Shown here piece by piece: positions 22,595 through 33,080 of a stretch of 64,000 nt of DNA. The notes beneath the pieces are model-generated. The model was not told where the DNA came from. It worked only from the letters and a program-made list of their open reading frames with translations, and did not search any database. This stretch comes from Rhabditophanes sp. KR3021 (lineage: Eukaryota; Nematoda; Chromadorea; Rhabditida; Alloionematidae), in assembly GCA_963281155.1 (NCBI GenBank), contig CAUJLY010000001.1, positions 1,302,001-1,366,000 of the forward strand. Direction: 5' to 3'. Position 1 is the stretch's first letter; every line of letters begins with the position of its first letter. Position numbers and translations under genes: made by a program.

Positions 22595-22996
22595 ATGGCT
22601 CTATTCTTTAAACCTATTAAACACAAGTCGTCTCATCATAGTGAGAAAGTTTCTACCACCCATTCAACTGTTCAGAAAGATAATTATTGTCCTGTTTACG
22701 ACTGGCCTCTAGACAAAAGCAACGACACCAAAGTAAAAACAAAAATAGCCAAGAATGCGTTTGAAATAGCTTTTGATTGCACTCAATTTCAACCTGAAGA
22801 AATCAAAGTAACCATCAAAAAAGACAAATTACATATCCTATGTAATCACAAACAAATCAAGAATAAACATGATGCAAATATTAAATTAGACAGAATGTAT
22901 AATATTCCTAAAAGTGTTGACAGAAAAAGTTTGAAGCAACAGCTTAGTCAAGACGGCGAATTAATTGTAACAGGAACTTTGATCCAATCCGAATGA
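22595..22996 (+). CDS. Small heat-shock protein (alpha-crystallin domain)
   Basis: Single exon, 133 residues from the ATG at 22595. A short hydrophilic N-terminus is followed by an alpha-crystallin domain from about residue 50: NAFEIAFDCTQFQPEEIKV (beta strands with the P-E-E-I/L-x-V signature), DKLHILCNH, RMYNIPKSVDRKSL and the closing GELIVTGTLI. The final motif corresponds to the GxLxI-type strand of the family. Such proteins are ATP-independent holdases. The C-terminal I-x-I/V tail used for oligomer assembly is not evident, since the protein ends six residues after the last strand, so it may be a short-tailed variant. It may be stress-induced, but I do not see a convincing heat-shock element upstream. 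Confidence 0.85.
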   Translation: MALFFKPIKHKSSHHSEKVSTTHSTVQKDNYCPVYDWPLDKSNDTKVKTKIAKNAFEIAFDCTQFQPEEIKVTIKKDKLHILCNHKQIKNKHDANIKLDRMYNIPKSVDRKSLKQQLSQDGELIVTGTLIQSE

Positions 22997-23210
22997 ATTT
23001 ATTTTTATGCATACATTTTTAAATGAACTTTATTATTTAATGAAATTAGATTATACTTTATAAAAGACTTGAATTTTATTATTTAAATATTATAAGCTTG
23101 TTGTTTACAATCAAATGATGTCCTTTATGAATTATCCCACGAACTTTGTACCATTTTAAAGTAGACTTGATGGTTGACGTCACGTCCATTATGAGTTCCG
23201 GCTGTGATGT

Positions 23211-24071
23211 TTATGCTTTTGCAGTATCCGTAGCTATGACTGGACTCATCGGCTCGTTTATCTTTGTGACTTTTCTCTTCATAAAATCAAATAAACATTC
23301 ATAATTTAAAAAAGTAATTTGAATTATTGCCGCAAAGAGACTACTGAACATATAAACAACTACAAAAAATTGGTCTGTTTGAATTTTGTAAATTGGTAGA
23401 ATCCAAACGACTGCTCCATTTATAAACATCATGGCAAGGGCATAAAATGCCACTATAGTTAAAATCAAATAATTCAAAAAGATATTTTCAAGTATTTCAA
23501 ATGTTGTATCTTTATGCTTGTAAAGTCTTTTATTTGTGATGTATAATACGATCGTTAAGATGACTCCCGGTGACTCGAAAACAATTAAAGTTTGGTTGAT
23601 ATAAGCTGCATTTTGGATCAATTTAAGTATTTCCAAGAAACCAAAATTCATTGCTAAGATAAATGAAATCATTACCGCATAAACCCAAAATGAATGATGA
23701 TGTTGATAAGTTCTTCTACAGCAAGTCGCAAAAAGTCTTTCAAATATCAATATCCACAAAGTAAATCTAAATAAACTATTTGACGTCTCTTGCCATGTCC
23801 TCATAAAATTGAATATTTGCGAATCATTTTTTACAGCATTTAATTTTGGATTCATACCATAAACAAAATAAAAAGATGAAACCAACATACTCATTGTACA
23901 CAAAAGCATCACCGAACAACATACTAAAATTGATCCAAATCGAAAATATCTATGCCAATTGAATGTTTGTAAAATATGAAATATGTTTCTAACAAAAAGA
24001 TACAAATTCAATCCGAATAAAAGGCAAGTCATTACAGACGATGTATAAAGGATATAGTAGATGTAACTCAT
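23211..24071 (-). CDS. Sre-type chemoreceptor
   Basis: Single exon, 286 residues from the ATG at 24071 (MSYIYYILYTSS). Seven hydrophobic segments. The class-epsilon landmark ERLFATCCRRTYQ follows TM3, and a short FNWHRYFRFG segment sits after TM1. The RYQ-EN motif of TM5 seen in the neighbour is replaced by FEILENIFLNYL, so only the EN part is kept. It lies 106 bp downstream of the receptor at 24178 on the same strand, close enough to suggest a two-gene transcription unit. Sensory role inferred. Confidence 0.75.
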   Translation of the reverse strand: MSYIYYILYTSSVMTCLLFGLNLYLFVRNIFHILQTFNWHRYFRFGSILVCCSVMLLCTMSMLVSSFYFVYGMNPKLNAVKNDSQIFNFMRTWQETSNSLFRFTLWILIFERLFATCCRRTYQHHHSFWVYAVMISFILAMNFGFLEILKLIQNAAYINQTLIVFESPGVILTIVLYITNKRLYKHKDTTFEILENIFLNYLILTIVAFYALAMMFINGAVVWILPIYKIQTDQFFVVVYMFSSLFAAIIQITFLNYECLFDFMKRKVTKINEPMSPVIATDTAKA

Positions 24072-24177
24072 ATTTTTGAATAATAAAGTAATATCCAAAT
24101 ATTCGCTCCTTTTATAATTATGTAACGGAAGTCCGTTTTGAAAATTTTTCTGAGTTTGTGACTAATCCTCTTAAAAG

Positions 24178-25155
24178 TTAAATTGCCTTATTTTCAAGCT
24201 GCTGGTTTAATATTTTAAAGTAGGTGTCTTGTTCATAAGTACACTTTTTTCTAATTTGAAATAAATTATGGGGATTATTAAGGGTTGAGATGACTGTAAT
24301 TGTCAATTCAGAAGGTGCAACTATCTTTTTCTGCAACACAACATAGACCCGTTTAAAAAATATGATGGTTAGGATACAATAATTGTAGAAGATACCTCTG
24401 ATGGCATACACAATGATTAAGAAAAGTTGAGCCTCAGATTCTCGATTGACGAAGCAGAATAATGCGGCTGCGTGTGTTAGTAATTGTTGAATACCGTAAA
24501 TTGTTATAATCGGAAGCATCAAATAAATTAACAAAACATTCTCTGTTATTTGATACCGTTCCGCCAAAGAAATTTGAAGATTCTTCTTCATTAAATTCAA
24601 TTTTCTATTCTTCAGATACAATAACAAGTTGCATATTATAGCGGGCATATCAAAAAATATAAACAATATCTTTTCATATTGCTTTAACTTATTTGAGTCG
24701 ATGATTAATCTCTGAATAATTTCAATGACTAAAGGAAATGCAAATATGATGATGAAAACATAAATCTTCCTGTGGTGTTCATAAATACTTCTGTATGTTG
24801 TTGCAAAAAGTCTTTCGATTATCAATCCCCATAAACTATACCTTAATACGTTGTTTACGTTAGATTGAATGAATCGGAGGTATTGGTATATTTCTATGTT
24901 GGAAATGATTCTTCTCGATCTGACTCGTGGTGGATTCATGTCATTGATGAAATAAAAGTAACAAACTGCACATGAGAAAGTTGACAAGATCAAGATTGTT
25001 GTAATTATGAAGAAGCAAGTTAAGCGGAAATAAATGTGCCATTTTTTCGTCTTAATGAGGCGGAAGACAGCAAATGGATATAAGAAAAAATTGAGGATGC
25101 ATGTGATGCCGGTTAGTACAGTAAATGTAAATAATATGTAAAATATAGAAGTCAT
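24178..25155 (-). CDS. Sre-type chemoreceptor
   Basis: Single exon, 325 residues from the ATG at 25155. TM1 is MTSIFYILFTFTVLTGITCI; KKWHIYFRLT follows it. It has both main class-epsilon landmarks, ERLFATTYRSIYEHH after TM3 and LAERYQITENVLLIYL before TM5-6. The C-terminal tail is long and polar (about 60 residues after the last helix). It is intronless, unlike the Sre genes at 34-39 kb, which have one intron, so these two may have lost it or belong to another branch. Confidence 0.8.
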   Translation of the reverse strand: MTSIFYILFTFTVLTGITCILNFFLYPFAVFRLIKTKKWHIYFRLTCFFIITTILILSTFSCAVCYFYFINDMNPPRVRSRRIISNIEIYQYLRFIQSNVNNVLRYSLWGLIIERLFATTYRSIYEHHRKIYVFIIIFAFPLVIEIIQRLIIDSNKLKQYEKILFIFFDMPAIICNLLLYLKNRKLNLMKKNLQISLAERYQITENVLLIYLMLPIITIYGIQQLLTHAAALFCFVNRESEAQLFLIIVYAIRGIFYNYCILTIIFFKRVYVVLQKKIVAPSELTITVISTLNNPHNLFQIRKKCTYEQDTYFKILNQQLENKAI

Positions 25156-26009
25156 TTTTTGAAATAATGGTTTAAATGGCTTGTGTAATTTGTATATACC
25201 CGTTGAATTATAGTTTATGTCAGAATACCATCAATTAAACTATGGCTAATATTTTAAATGATAAGTAAATACGAAATTAGCTTAGATGTAAATGGAAATT
25301 AAGCACTTATTTTTGTGATTTATTTTGACTAGAAGGAACTAAATGGAGATTTCAGATTATAATTAAATTGCTGAATCTTTTGAAGTAAGTGGTTCCTAAT
25401 AATTATAAATGACTCTTTTACAAAAGTACAAGTTTAAGATATTATTATTGAACTACAAATGAATTGATAAATGTGTGCAATTAAATAGTAAAATGGAATT
25501 GTAAGATAAGAATTGAACTTTCGTAGTTTAGAGATTAGTCATTATTTTTTATGCTTTTCAATTTAAAGAATATGGAAGTTTTTGTTTATAATTTTGTTGT
25601 CTAAAATTGAGTAATATTATGTTAAGAAGGAGCTTGCTTAATATTCACATTGCTTTTTAGTTTACCAAAATTATTAATTAACATCAATATTTGGTAAACA
25701 TATAATAAAATTCATTTCTAAGAATTTTAGAGAATTTCTGTAGACAAAAGTGTAATCCATAAAATATGATTAAAGCATTATTTAGCTGTATTTACAATAT
25801 TTTGCAAATATCATTGTGTTTTTCCATATCAAAAACCGTTTAAATATGAACGAGACTCGAAAATTTCACATTTTGGAGAAATTTATAGAAGAATTAATGA
25901 ATTTAACTATTCAGAAAAAGAGTCTATGAGTAAATAATTTGCACCATACCTCATTTTGTAATATAATAAAAGAAAAATCGAATAAATAGCATTTTAAAAA
26001 ACCATTAAA
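25156..26009. other. Intergenic, 0.85 kb
   Basis: Divergent region between the Sre pair (reverse) and the receptor at 26010 (forward). Very AT-rich; no remnant recognised. Confidence 0.4.
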
Positions 26010-27031
26010 ATGGTTATTCAAACTAATTGCGAAAACAGTTTTTTTGACATATTTGGTTGTTTAAAAGACCCAGTACTCTACACTACAGATATAGTTTCAC
26101 TATTAAATTTGTCCAGTAGTCTATATGTAATTATATTTCTATTAAGATTAAAAAAGGAAACTATCGGTGATTATATCAAGTTTCTTATCTTGGCAAGACT
26201 ACATTATATTCTTTTGGCATTTACAAATGGAATAATAGTAAGAATGAAACCTATTTTTCCTGCACTCGGTGGAATGATTACTGGTTTAATGAGAAATTTC
26301 AATGATTTTTGGGCTCATTTTACAATCGTAAATTTTATATAATTTCTAGTTTAATTTTTATTATTTTCAAGGGAATCTTATTTCATCAAATAGTCGCAAT
26401 TAGTTTGGTTTTAATTGTTGAAATTATTGGACATCCAAATATTATTTCACGAAAAAAAACATTTTTTTCAAACTCTAAACAGAATTCATTATTTCTTTAC
26501 TCTTTGGCTATTTGGATAATTCTGTTATTTATATATTTTCTCTTTTGCAGAATAGATTCCAATGAACAGTTTCATTTGTTTGCTGAATCCTTTAATCGAA
26601 CAGGGAAAGAACATGTTAATTTAGAGAATTATAGTATTTTTATACTTGGAGGAAGCAAAACCACACAAATATTAATATACATTTTTTTAATGCTTTTTTA
26701 TGTCATAATCATAACAACTTATTACATATATCATTTTTATTTATTAACAATTGATTTTGAAAAATTAATGAAACATCAACCTAAGTCAAATAGAGCCAGC
26801 AATTGTGGAAGACTAATTAAATATATCAAAATTAGATACTTTGTTTTTATTGTTCCTATGGTATCCTTTGTTTTATTGGTTCTAATTACATTGCTATTTT
26901 CGAGTTATTCAAATACTAAGTTATTTGTTGATGATATTATTGATTATTTTGCTCCTTTTGTTGGATTTACTGTTTTTTGTGATGGAGTCATTGTCTATTG
27001 GTATTACGGTAGTATTAAAGTTGTGAAATAA
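26010..27031 (+). CDS. 7-TM receptor, unassigned family A
   Basis: Two exons, 26010-26327 and 26372-27031 (phase 0 intron, 44 bp, acceptor ttttcaag), 325 residues. Seven hydrophobic segments. Family landmarks shared with the gene at 29691: CLKDPVLYTTD near the N-terminus, GDYIKFLILARLHYIL, RMKPIFPALGG, WAHF before the intron, VEIIGHPNIISRKK after it, FILGGSKTTQ, NCGRLIKYIKIRYFVF and the closing VYWYYGSIK. Short cytoplasmic tail. No DRY or NPxxY motif, as is usual in divergent worm chemoreceptors. I do not assign a class. Confidence 0.75.
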
Positions 27032-28217
27032 TATTTTGAATTATAACGTTTAATGCTAGCAAGGAAATTTTTAATTGATTTAACATCTACTTATTTATTA
27101 TGTTTATAATTCAAATGATAGGCAGTTGTATCTAGCAACGAAAAATTTGTTTAGCGTTTACCCAGAGTAAACTAAAAGGCAGTTTGAATACACAGAGGTT
27201 GACAAATTAATGGTTTATTGTAAACCAAATATAGCAATTAGAAATTAAACTTCCAGATTAAGAATAAAGCGGCTACTTATCTAAAAAGGGCTAAAACCAG
27301 TATATGAAGGAATTAGGGAAGACTTGTAATTATGTAACAATGAAAGCATTTATTTATAAAAGTTTGTCTTTAACTAATGTATATTTTTAAACTTAGTAAA
27401 ATTAATTATAATCGACAATTTAGATTGACGATAATAGAAACAACTGACTCTGTTGAGAGACTTTTTGCTTGAAAATAAGGCTTTACAAGCATTGATGATG
27501 AGCAAAGAAGTGATGCTTCGATATGTTAAAAATAATTAGACACACGATAAAGAATCATTCATGAGAGTATGAAAACATATACATGCACTGGCATACCACG
27601 TATTTATGGTGTGAAAATATCAATATGTAAAATTGCTAACGTGAAATAAAAGCAGTTAATATTTATTAAATTTAATTCGCAGAACATAGCAATAATATCA
27701 TATTAATTATAAAACGTAAATATTTAATTTAATGACGAATCTTCCTTATGTTTGATTCTCTTTCGAATGAGTATAATATCGATGCCAGGGGTCAACTTTT
27801 ATTTTTAAACCCTGTTTTGAGCGGACTGATAGACTCTCCAAAATGGAAAAAATATGTCTCCTAAAATGTTTCGCTCTTTCAAATGCCTCTAGTTTGAAAT
27901 TTTACGATGCGGTATTTAAAAAGTTGAAACTTTTGGGTTTATTCTTTTATAATATAAATTACTAGCTTCGATAGTAACACGTCTTCAAACACGTGATACG
28001 AGTTTTTTGTGTGACATATATAAAATAAAAACAAACTTCGAATGATTCAAATGATGAATTAATTTAATATGTACCAGTGATTCACCTAATACGCATTATT
28101 CCTATCACCTCTAAATAATCAGATCATTTGAAAATAGATAACGAATATTTAACTATAAAAGTATATTTATTAATATTACCGGATCTACACAATATTATAT
28201 AACTAAATATTTTTATA
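27032..28217. other. Intergenic, 1.2 kb
   Basis: Between two forward genes. AT-rich with a slightly more GC-containing part at about 27770-27990. No coding remnant that I can align with neighbours. Confidence 0.4.
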
Positions 28218-29009
28218 ATGGCCCCAATTCCAAAATGGTTTAGAGGAAGAACTTCCAGACATTGTACAATATGTTTCGATGATGTTCGTACGCGGATGAA
28301 ATTTATTCAAAAAGTATATGCTTTCATATTTTTAGCGCTAGCAGTTATTACAACAATCGCATCAATTCCATTTGCTGTCCCAGACTTTCAAGCTTTTGCT
28401 AATAATCATTTCTACCTTTATTGGATCTCACTCGGAATCTATCTGTTCCTGATATTAACTTTCATATTCACTAGAAAATACAGAATCAAAAGTCCCTTGA
28501 ATATAATTTCATTAGTTTCATTTACTTTATCTCATGGATTCGTCACAATGATGATTTCCACTTATTACGATACAATATCAGTCCTTCTTGGTATCGGAAT
28601 GACAACGATAATCTGCGGATTTATTTGTTTGTTCAGTACACAAACAAAGTATACTTACTTTTCTTCTATCGGAATAATCTCAATTTTATCAGCTATGGTA
28701 TTAACCTTTGGAATTACTGGAGTAATTTCAACTATTTTATTTGATGTTAAATGGACGCTAGTAGCATATGCCGTGGCTGGATCTATTTTATCTACTTTGG
28801 TAATGGCACACAATACAACTATTTTAATCGGATTTGCTTTTTTTGAAATTACTGAAGATGATTATATTTTCTGTGCTGTACAAATATTCATAGGATTTGT
28901 TTCAATCGTTTTTTACTTATCATTGTTTATTGCAAGCTGTTTCTGTGACATTTTTGAATGTCTTAATTGTACAAATTTATTCAAAAGCAAAGACCGTGTC
29001 GAAAAGTAA
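28218..29009 (+). CDS. TMBIM / Bax-inhibitor-1-type membrane protein, divergent
   Basis: Single exon, 263 residues. After a short hydrophilic start, the family signature R-x-K-F-I-x-K-V-Y appears (TRMKFIQKVYAFIF), followed by seven hydrophobic segments separated by short loops, as in the Lifeguard/TMBIM group. These are ER, Golgi or plasma-membrane proteins linked to calcium leak and control of cell death. The late EEDYIF-A-x-x-L-Y-x-D-I motif is altered to EDDYIFCAVQIFIGFVSIVF, so the acidic residue usually present in that helix is a glycine here. The basic tail is KSKDRVEK. The call is fairly sure for the family and weak for retained channel activity. Confidence 0.7.
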   Translation: MAPIPKWFRGRTSRHCTICFDDVRTRMKFIQKVYAFIFLALAVITTIASIPFAVPDFQAFANNHFYLYWISLGIYLFLILTFIFTRKYRIKSPLNIISLVSFTLSHGFVTMMISTYYDTISVLLGIGMTTIICGFICLFSTQTKYTYFSSIGIISILSAMVLTFGITGVISTILFDVKWTLVAYAVAGSILSTLVMAHNTTILIGFAFFEITEDDYIFCAVQIFIGFVSIVFYLSLFIASCFCDIFECLNCTNLFKSKDRVEK

Positions 29010-29690
29010 AGCTATAATGTATTACAATAATAACTAGCTTGATCGGCACTATTGCCGGACTCTGTCTCCTTAACAAATATTGTGTACATAACAAGTGATT
29101 TATGAAAACTTTGCACTTTTTAAAAAAATTTGAATTTTCTTAATAATGATCAAAATAAATAATGTTGATTTTATTGGAAGTCTCCGAACAAATATAATAA
29201 CAAATTGGTTTTTTAAATATGAATAAGATCAACTCCTAAGATAAACAGATACTTAATCTGATGTTTTTCTGTATTGGTATTACAGAGGTTTAAAAGAAGC
29301 ATCATTTGTCAACAAAAGTTGAACCTGAAATTCAGCCATAGAACTTAATAAATTATGAAGATAAAATAACTATTAATTATTACATTTTGTAAATTTGAAA
29401 TGCTCCTCATGTTTATTCAAATTAAACTACGTTTAGTGTTAACTTTATTAAAATATTCAATGGCATTTAGTGCCAACTTTTTAAAATATTCAGTCAATTT
29501 AATCTCGATAAGAATTAACTATTCTGACTTGCCATAAATTCACATCTTGTATTTGGAGGTGAGAATTTAATATTAAACTTTAAAAGTATAGCATGTTTTG
29601 ACCCAGGTGTAATATTCTGATTAGTAAGCTTTTAGTAGTTATAAAATAATATTTCTTATCTACATTTATTAATTTATAAAATAGAATTTA
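29010..29690. other. Intergenic with a receptor relic
   Basis: Contains the fragment at 29272-29322 and otherwise AT-rich sequence, including the promoter of the receptor at 29691. Confidence 0.4.
29272..29322 (+). pseudogene. Relic of the 3' end of a family-A receptor
   Basis: Encodes YWYYRGLKEASFVNKS then a stop, matching the last helix and tail of the 29691 gene (VYWYYRGLKKVSAKK). The upstream sequence is too degraded to read. It shows that a third family copy once lay here. Confidence 0.6.
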
Positions 29691-30761
29691 ATGAGTAGCT
29701 GCTCATATTTCTTGTCCAAAATTTTTAGTTGCTACAATGATGTAGTTTTATATTCAACCGATTCAATAGTTCTAGTAACGATCGTTTTTACTATATTCAT
29801 TGTTACATTTTTATCATGTCAAAATAATGGGTCTATTCGAAGTTATGTAGCTTTCTTAATATTTACGAGGATTCTATATATGTGTATGAGCATTTTTACT
29901 GGATCTATACTTCGAATAAGACCATTTTTTATGTCGTATATTGGATATATTACTGGGATTGCAAAATATACTAATTCGTTTTGGCAACATGCAATGGTAG
30001 TAAGTTAAGTATATACGGTATAACTATTTTAGTAATTTTTATAGGGAATTGCACTGGAATTAGCATGCATAATGCCTTTTTGGTTTTTACTTGAAATGAT
30101 AGGTCATAATAATGTGATTATCGAGAGAAAGAAATTTCATTCATATTCCAAAAAACATATTGCAATATTTCTTTGTTTTTGTTTAACGAGGATTCTCCTA
30201 ATTATATTTTACTTTTTTATTGCGATTGATGAAAACGAAATCAAATTAATATTTCTAAAGATATTTAAAAAGTTTAATATAATCTATTCAAAAGATATTG
30301 CATTATTTGCTGTTGGCGGCTCCCAAATGAGCGTAACATTTGTTTATTTAATTGGAATATTTATATGGGGGTTGGCAATAGTAACTTACTACATGTACAA
30401 TTATTTCAAGTTATATTATACATTCAAGAAAATTATCCTTAACAATTCAAGCCTTCGGCAAGTTTCAAGTTGCAGAAGACTGTTACGATATTACATGTTG
30501 ACATTTTTCACCTTCTTCTTACCATTTACGTCTTATGTTATTGGTTTTGCCGTTGTGATTATTTTTTTTAAGGAATACGAACTCTCCGATTTCATAACCG
30601 TTCCAATGGAATATGCATTTTTTTTAATTGGATTTCTTATCAATGTTAATACAATATTAGTATATTGGTATTATCGTGGTTTAAAAAAGGTATCAGCAAA
30701 AAAGATATCTGCAAATGTCCAAATAATAAATCAAAAGTCCCAATTGTCCAGATTAAGTTAA
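29691..30761 (+). CDS. 7-TM receptor, unassigned family A
   Basis: Two exons, 29691-29999 and 30045-30761 (phase 0 intron, 45 bp), 341 residues. Paralogue of the gene at 26010 with the same intron position. Landmarks: CYNDVVLYSTDSIV, GSIRSYVAFLIFTRIL, RIRPFFMSYIGYITG, FWQHAMV before the intron, LLEMIGHNNVIIERKKFHSYSKKH after it, ALFAVGGSQMSVTF, SCRRLLRYYML and VYWYYRGLKK. The tail is basic and longer than in the paralogue. aataaa lies at about 30802. Sensory role inferred from the family type. Confidence 0.75.
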
Positions 30762-31327
30762 TATAATTTTTTAAACCTATTGTATTATCTTTTTGTTTCT
30801 AAATAAAAGTTCATGCATATTTAGTATTTCAGCTTTAAATAGTTATTGAATGCAATCAAGGGGTATTTATAACAATGCGGAAACGTATTATTTTACTTTT
30901 AAATGATTTTGCATCCATCATTTTCATTTTTGAAATTATTAATTTTTCACCTTCTGTCATTGAATTTACCCATGCCCAAAAAAAATTATTTTGAGTATGG
31001 GTATATAGGTTTAGTTATTAATGTCCATTCATTACATTTTGCATTTATTATTATATGTGTTTAATAAATAGTGATTAAAAAATCTGACATTATTTCTCTT
31101 ACTTTCTCACTGCAGATGTCATTTTTGCATTGTAGCAATAAACTTATCGGCAAATATGAGTGCGAATGATTTGTCATAATTTATATCTTATACACCTGTT
31201 GTAATGTCCAATTTATTTTTAGTCGTGAAAACGTTTGGAAACAGATGCAATATTTAGCATAGTAAGTTTAGATTCTAATCATAATTTGCCTTCTCCCCGG
31301 AATATTCACTAACTTAAAACACATATC
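30762..31327. other. Intergenic with one hairpin
   Basis: AT-rich, contains the short hairpin at 30967-31003. No remnant read between the end of the receptor and the pseudogene that follows. Confidence 0.4.
30967..31003. other. Short inverted repeat (hairpin)
   Basis: TACCCATGCCCAAAA pairs with TTTTGAGTATGGGTA across a 7-base loop, with one G-T pair and one mismatch. It could be a stem-loop in a transcript or the core of a small element; no target-site duplication seen. Confidence 0.35.
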
Positions 31328-31992
31328 ATGAATAATTGCACATCTTTTTTATCTTCTATTTTTGGTTGTTATAATGATATTGTTTTATATTTAAGTGATG
31401 TAATTGCCCTAGCTGCAATCGTTGTTACAATTTCTACAGTTTCTTTTTTATCATGTCGAAATAAAGGGGTTTATTCGAAGTTATGATGCTTCCTTAATAA
31501 TCACAAGAATTCTGTTTTTCGTATGATTTTTTTATAAATTCCTTCTTCGAATACGACCATTCTTTCCATTATATGGAAATATATTACGGGAATTGGAAAA
31601 TATACCAATAATTTTTGACAGCATACATTAGTCACAAATTGTTCTTTGTTTAAAATATATTAGCTCTTTAACCATGTAATCTAAAAAGGTTGGAGTTAAA
31701 TAACGTACAATTTAAGATAAATAATTTCATTAATTTACACATAAGTAAAAACTGAAAGAAGTGCAATTTTACAATAAAGTGAGAATGATCTATGGTTGCT
31801 TCGGTTAATGCCGGCCTGTAGTAGTTGACATTTTCTAAAATATAAGCCAAAGGATGTACATTCCTAAAGGTAATATTTTGGCACATATTTATGTGTTTTT
31901 GTCTATTTAATAATATTCTGCATTTGACCGATGCTTTCATGACTATAATTATAACAACATAAAAACATTGGTATTACAGAGGTGTGAAATAA
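31328..31992 (+). pseudogene. Decayed family-A receptor
   Basis: Starts MNNCTSFLSSIFGCYNDIVLYLSD, close to the N-terminus of the 29691 gene, and reads to a stop after RNKGVYSKL at about 31486; scattered homologous words continue in shifted frames to about 31620. The last helix and tail reappear at 31969-31992 as WYYRGVK and a stop. The central part, from the intron through TM6, is missing or unreadable. A 90-residue reverse-strand open frame at 31668-31940 falls inside and is not convincing as a gene. Confidence 0.75.
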
Positions 31993-32264
31993 CATATAGC
32001 ACTAGTACAACAGGAATAAAAATACAAACTAACATTTTAAACAAATTTAGATTGCCATACTACATTAAACTTTAATAAATGAATAGTTGTGTTATTCCAA
32101 AGATATCCAGCTCATCTTCCTAATCTATGTCATATGAAATGCTTTTTTTAGATTAGCTTTCACAATAGGTGGATTGTATCTCCAAATAGATTAATTGCTG
32201 CAGCTGGCTAGTATATATAAGCCATATTTTATCCACATAATAATAATTTTTAATATTCCTAAAC

Positions 32265-32537
32265 ATGGCTCCAATAAACAGTTTAACTTTCTTCAAAAAA
32301 ACAACTACGGCAGATAAACAATCTAAATTACTTAAAAAGACTATTGACAAAGAAAAGAAAAGGTCTCAACTGATTAGTCAATATATTAAAGATTTCAAAC
32401 AAAAATCAAATAGCTCAGATCGTTCTGATTCTTTTCTGAAGGAATTTGTAGGTGACTTCAAGAAATACGTCGAAGAATCGGAAGCAAAGGAAGCTCGAGA
32501 AGAATTGGCAGAAGCAATGAATGATGTTAAATTGTAA
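32265..32537 (+). CDS. Small hydrophilic helical protein, unknown
   Basis: Single exon, 90 residues. Very rich in K, E, S and D; the C-terminal half (FLKEFVGDFKKYVEESEAKEAREELAEAM) is predicted helical with alternating charge. No signal peptide, membrane segment or known motif. It is supported as a gene by a tatata-type box about 50 bp upstream, an A at -3 before the ATG, and an aataaa signal at about 32550, directly after the stop. I cannot assign a function. Confidence 0.55.
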   Translation: MAPINSLTFFKKTTTADKQSKLLKKTIDKEKKRSQLISQYIKDFKQKSNSSDRSDSFLKEFVGDFKKYVEESEAKEAREELAEAMNDVKL

Positions 32538-32650
32538 TTTTCTTTCTTTTAAATAAAATTTAAACCCAATGTCTAGCATTGTTTGTAATTTAAATATGTT
32601 TCATATTCATAGATTTATTTTGGAAAATGAAAGTTGCATTTTAAAGATAT

Positions 32651-32652
32651 GC

Positions 32653-32710
<58 letters not shown>

Positions 32711-32724
32711 TCCACCCGGTGGCG
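32651..32724 (+). tRNA. tRNA-Asn (GTT), copy 1
   Basis: 74 bases, full cloverleaf: D-stem GCGC/GCGC, anticodon stem TTCGG/CCGAA with loop CTGTTAA (anticodon GTT), T-stem GGTGG/CCACC with loop TTCAAGT. The acceptor stem GCCTCCG/CGGTGGC has a T-T mismatch at pair 4:69. A T-run follows shortly after, a likely Pol III terminator. Confidence 0.95.
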
Positions 32725-32794
32725 AATTCTTTTTGTGCTTTATTCAGAGTATGCAGTTTGGTTATTTTAGAGAAAACTGTATTTGAATGGACAT

Positions 32795-32796
32795 GC

Positions 32797-32854
<58 letters not shown>

Positions 32855-32868
32855 TCCACCCGGTGGCG
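32795..32868 (+). tRNA. tRNA-Asn (GTT), copy 2
   Basis: Identical to copy 1 over all 74 bases, including the 4:69 T-T mismatch. It starts 144 bp after copy 1. The base run ttttt follows directly. The upstream ggacat is shared with copy 3, indicating tandem duplication of a unit larger than the tRNA. Confidence 0.95.
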
Positions 32869-32936
32869 GATTTTTTACCTATTATTTGAAAAATCGTAAT
32901 TTCATCATTTGTGAAAAGTTGAATTTTAATGGACAT

Positions 32937-32938
32937 GC

Positions 32939-32996
<58 letters not shown>

Positions 32997-33010
32997 TCCA
33001 CCCGGTGGCG
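32937..33010 (+). tRNA. tRNA-Asn (GTT), copy 3
   Basis: Identical 74-base gene, 142 bp after copy 2, with the same flanking ggacat upstream and a T7 run just after the end (terminator). Same acceptor mismatch. Confidence 0.95.
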
Positions 33011-33080
33011 AATTTTTTTAGTGTCTTATTTGAAATGTCAACTTTCTCCTTAAATATTAATAAGAATGCTCAAGTGCATA

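Noticed and set aside
31668..31940. 90-codon reverse frame inside the family-A pseudogene
   Set aside because: No ATG context, no motif, overlaps receptor remnants on the other strand.
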